Part shown: positions 62,524 through 64,000 of the stretch, piece after piece
How the letters are laid out: every line of letters starts with the position of its first letter
How positions within the stretch are numbered: position 1 is the stretch's first letter
Assembly (NCBI GenBank): GCA_001296005.1
Contig: LJHR01000004.1
Location: forward strand, 1-64,000
Reading direction: 5' to 3'
Length of the DNA stretch: 64,000 nt
Source of the DNA: an alpha proteobacterium AAP38
GTDB lineage: Bacteria > Pseudomonadota > Alphaproteobacteria > Azospirillales > Azospirillaceae
Program-made: the position numbers and the translations under genes
The notes under the pieces: generated by a model
The model's input: the letters and a program-made list of their open reading frames with translations, nothing else
What the model was told of the DNA's origin: nothing
Databases searched by the model: none

Positions 62524-64000
62524 TCAGGCGTTGGGCAGGCCGGACAGGGCATCCAGCACAATGCCTTCGGTCAGGATCTGCGGCAGGATCACCGGTTCCG
62601 CCTTGCCCGGCAAATAGACGAGGTAGAGCGGCACACCGCTGCGCCCGTGGTTTTCCAGGACGCGGGCGATGGTGGCGTCACGGTTGGTCCAGTCACCCTT
62701 CAGATAGGCGACACCCTTGGCCTTCATGGCGGCCTTCACGGCGTCGGTCGACAGCGAGGTGCGTTCATTGACCAGACAGGTGACGCACCAGGCCGCCGTG
62801 AAATTCACGAAGACCGGCTTGCCCTGCCCCGTCAGTTCGGCCTGCTTCTCTGCGGTCCAGGGCTGGTAATCGCTGCTGGCGGGCTTGGCGCCGGCCACCT
62901 GTTCCGGTGCCGGAACGGTCCGCGCCGTGCTGGCGCCGGCCACCGCCCCGCCCAGGGCCAGGACGGCCAGCAGGCTGCCGAAAGCGCGTCCCGCCCCGCC
63001 CGACAGCCGTGTCTGGCCATAGACCCAGGCGGCAAAGGCGATGGCGACCATGCCGGCCAGAACGGTGGCCAGGGCCGCCGGCCCCGCCTGGATCGACAGG
63101 ACCCAGACCAGCCAGGCGGCAGAGGCATAGAGCGGGAAGGCCAATGCCTGCTTCACCCGCTCCATCCACAGACCCGGACGAGGCAACCGCCTCAGCAGGG
63201 CCGGGCTGAACGACAGGGCCAGGAAGGGCAGCGCCATGCCCAGACCCAGGGCCAGGAACACCGACAGGGCCACGGGCCAGGGCTGGGTGATGGCAAACCC
63301 CAAGGCGGTGCCCATGAAGGGCGCGGTACAGGGCGTCGCGACGACGGTGGCCAGCACACCGGTAAAGAAGCTGCCGGCCAGCCCATCACGGCCCGCCAGC
63401 CCCTGCCCCACCCCCATCACCGACCCGCCCAGGGTGAAGACGCCCGACAGCGACAGGCCCAGCAGCAGCATGACATAGGCCAGGATGGCGACCACCAACG
63501 GGTCTTGCAGCTGGAAGCCCCAGCCGATGGCGGCACCCCCGGCGCGCAGGGCGATCAGGGCGCCTGCCACCACGGCAAAGCAGGCCAGGACGCCCGCCGT
63601 ATAGGCCAGCCCATGCCGGCGGGCATGCCCCGGCCCATGCTGCAACAGGGCCAGCGCCTTCATCGACAGGACAGGAAAAACGCAGGGCATCAGGTTCAGC
63701 ACCGCACCACCCAGCAGGGCCAGCAGCAGGGCCGTGGCCCAGCTTGTCTGCCCATCCCCACCCGTGGATGCCTGGGCAGCGGCCCCCATCGCCGCCTCCA
63801 CCGCAAATGCATGGCGAACCGACTGCCCGTCCAGTTCCTCGGTAAAGGACAGGACACCCGTCACCGGCCCGGCGGGCAAGGCGCCACCGGGCACCAGCGA
63901 CAGGGTCAGGCCATCGGCCCCCAGGCGCAGTTCCTGCGCGGCGTTGGCGGAGGCGACCTTGTAGTCATGCGGGAAGAAGAAGACCTCGCTGATCTTCCCC
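62524..64000 (-). CDS. DsbD/ScsB-type protein-disulfide reductase (5' end outside window)
   Basis: The frame is open at base 64000 and ends at 62524 (492 codons seen). The visible part starts in the periplasmic N-terminal domain (ISEVFFFPHDY), followed by eight TM helices with LNLMPCVFPVLSMKAL and GVLATVVATPCTAPFMG holding the redox cysteines. The C-terminal thioredoxin domain has FTAAWCVTCLVNE (CVTC). It moves electrons from cytoplasmic thioredoxin to periplasmic substrates. The adjacent sigma factor is 197 bases away in the same orientation. Confidence 0.92.
   Translation of the reverse strand, partial: GKISEVFFFPHDYKVASANAAQELRLGADGLTLSLVPGGALPAGPVTGVLSFTEELDGQSVRHAFAVEAAMGAAAQASTGGDGQTSWATALLLALLGGAVLNLMPCVFPVLSMKALALLQHGPGHARRHGLAYTAGVLACFAVVAGALIALRAGGAAIGWGFQLQDPLVVAILAYVMLLLGLSLSGVFTLGGSVMGVGQGLAGRDGLAGSFFTGVLATVVATPCTAPFMGTALGFAITQPWPVALSVFLALGLGMALPFLALSFSPALLRRLPRPGLWMERVKQALAFPLYASAAWLVWVLSIQAGPAALATVLAGMVAIAFAAWVYGQTRLSGGAGRAFGSLLAVLALGGAVAGASTARTVPAPEQVAGAKPASSDYQPWTAEKQAELTGQGKPVFVNFTAAWCVTCLVNERTSLSTDAVKAAMKAKGVAYLKGDWTNRDATIARVLENHGRSGVPLYLVYLPGKAEPVILPQILTEGIVLDALSGLPNA

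Overview
The window comes from a GC-rich alphaproteobacterium. It most resembles the Azospirillaceae/Rhodospirillales: there is a MipB-type transaldolase, DUF484-xerC, yajQ, a phasin, minCDE, two methyl-accepting chemotaxis proteins, a sigma-32 paralogue, and GTG/TTG starts in some genes. This lineage call rests on protein style and gene content, because no rRNA or tRNA gene was found. Most of the window is chromosomal housekeeping in short transcription units. Two accessory blocks stand out at the left end.

Positions 1-1449 (minus, cut by the left edge) hold the most unusual gene. It encodes a fused borosin: an OphMA-type peptide-backbone N-methyltransferase, joined to the clasp/leader (borosin-binding) segment, joined to a C-terminal tail of His-Asp hexapeptide repeats where fungal borosins carry a hydrophobic core. 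The gene runs out of the window while still in the repeats. A divergent mobA follows.

Positions 2297-19480 (minus) form one long operon: a 47-residue membrane peptide, an HlyD/MacA-type adaptor, an ABC ATPase, and six consecutive MacB/FtsX permeases of about 815-830 residues each. Upstream lie a consensus sigma-54 promoter and two adjacent 16-bp palindromes that look like activator sites. A large orphan flagellin is transcribed divergently from the same region.

Positions 22348-34152 carry DUF2948, transaldolase, DUF484-xerC, an Asp/Glu racemase of YgeA type, DUF2141, a GNAT protein, a TerB-DnaJ protein, yajQ, pmbA/tldE, two divergent NarL-type response regulators across an AT-rich gap, and an OmpA porin. 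Positions 34386-41214 carry small ORFs, an MBL-fold hydrolase, a secreted protein, an HTH protein with a long disordered Arg/Asp/Gly-rich tail, two tandem diguanylate cyclases and a phasin with PhaR-like sites upstream.

Positions 41215-53402 contain uvrC, pgsA, moaD-moaE, a receiver-histidine kinase, two chemoreceptors, a MaoC hydratase, a lysophospholipase-like hydrolase and a periplasmic binding protein. A diverged element of about 110 bp (A/T-tract palindrome plus paired DnaA-box-like sites) occurs in both large gene-free gaps of this part. Positions 53436-64000 contain phoH with a terminator in its leader, minCDE, two tandem family-5 solute-binding proteins without permeases, panB, a multi-armed inverted repeat, an rpoH paralogue under a Fur/Irr-like palindrome, and a DsbD/ScsB-type reductase cut by the right edge.
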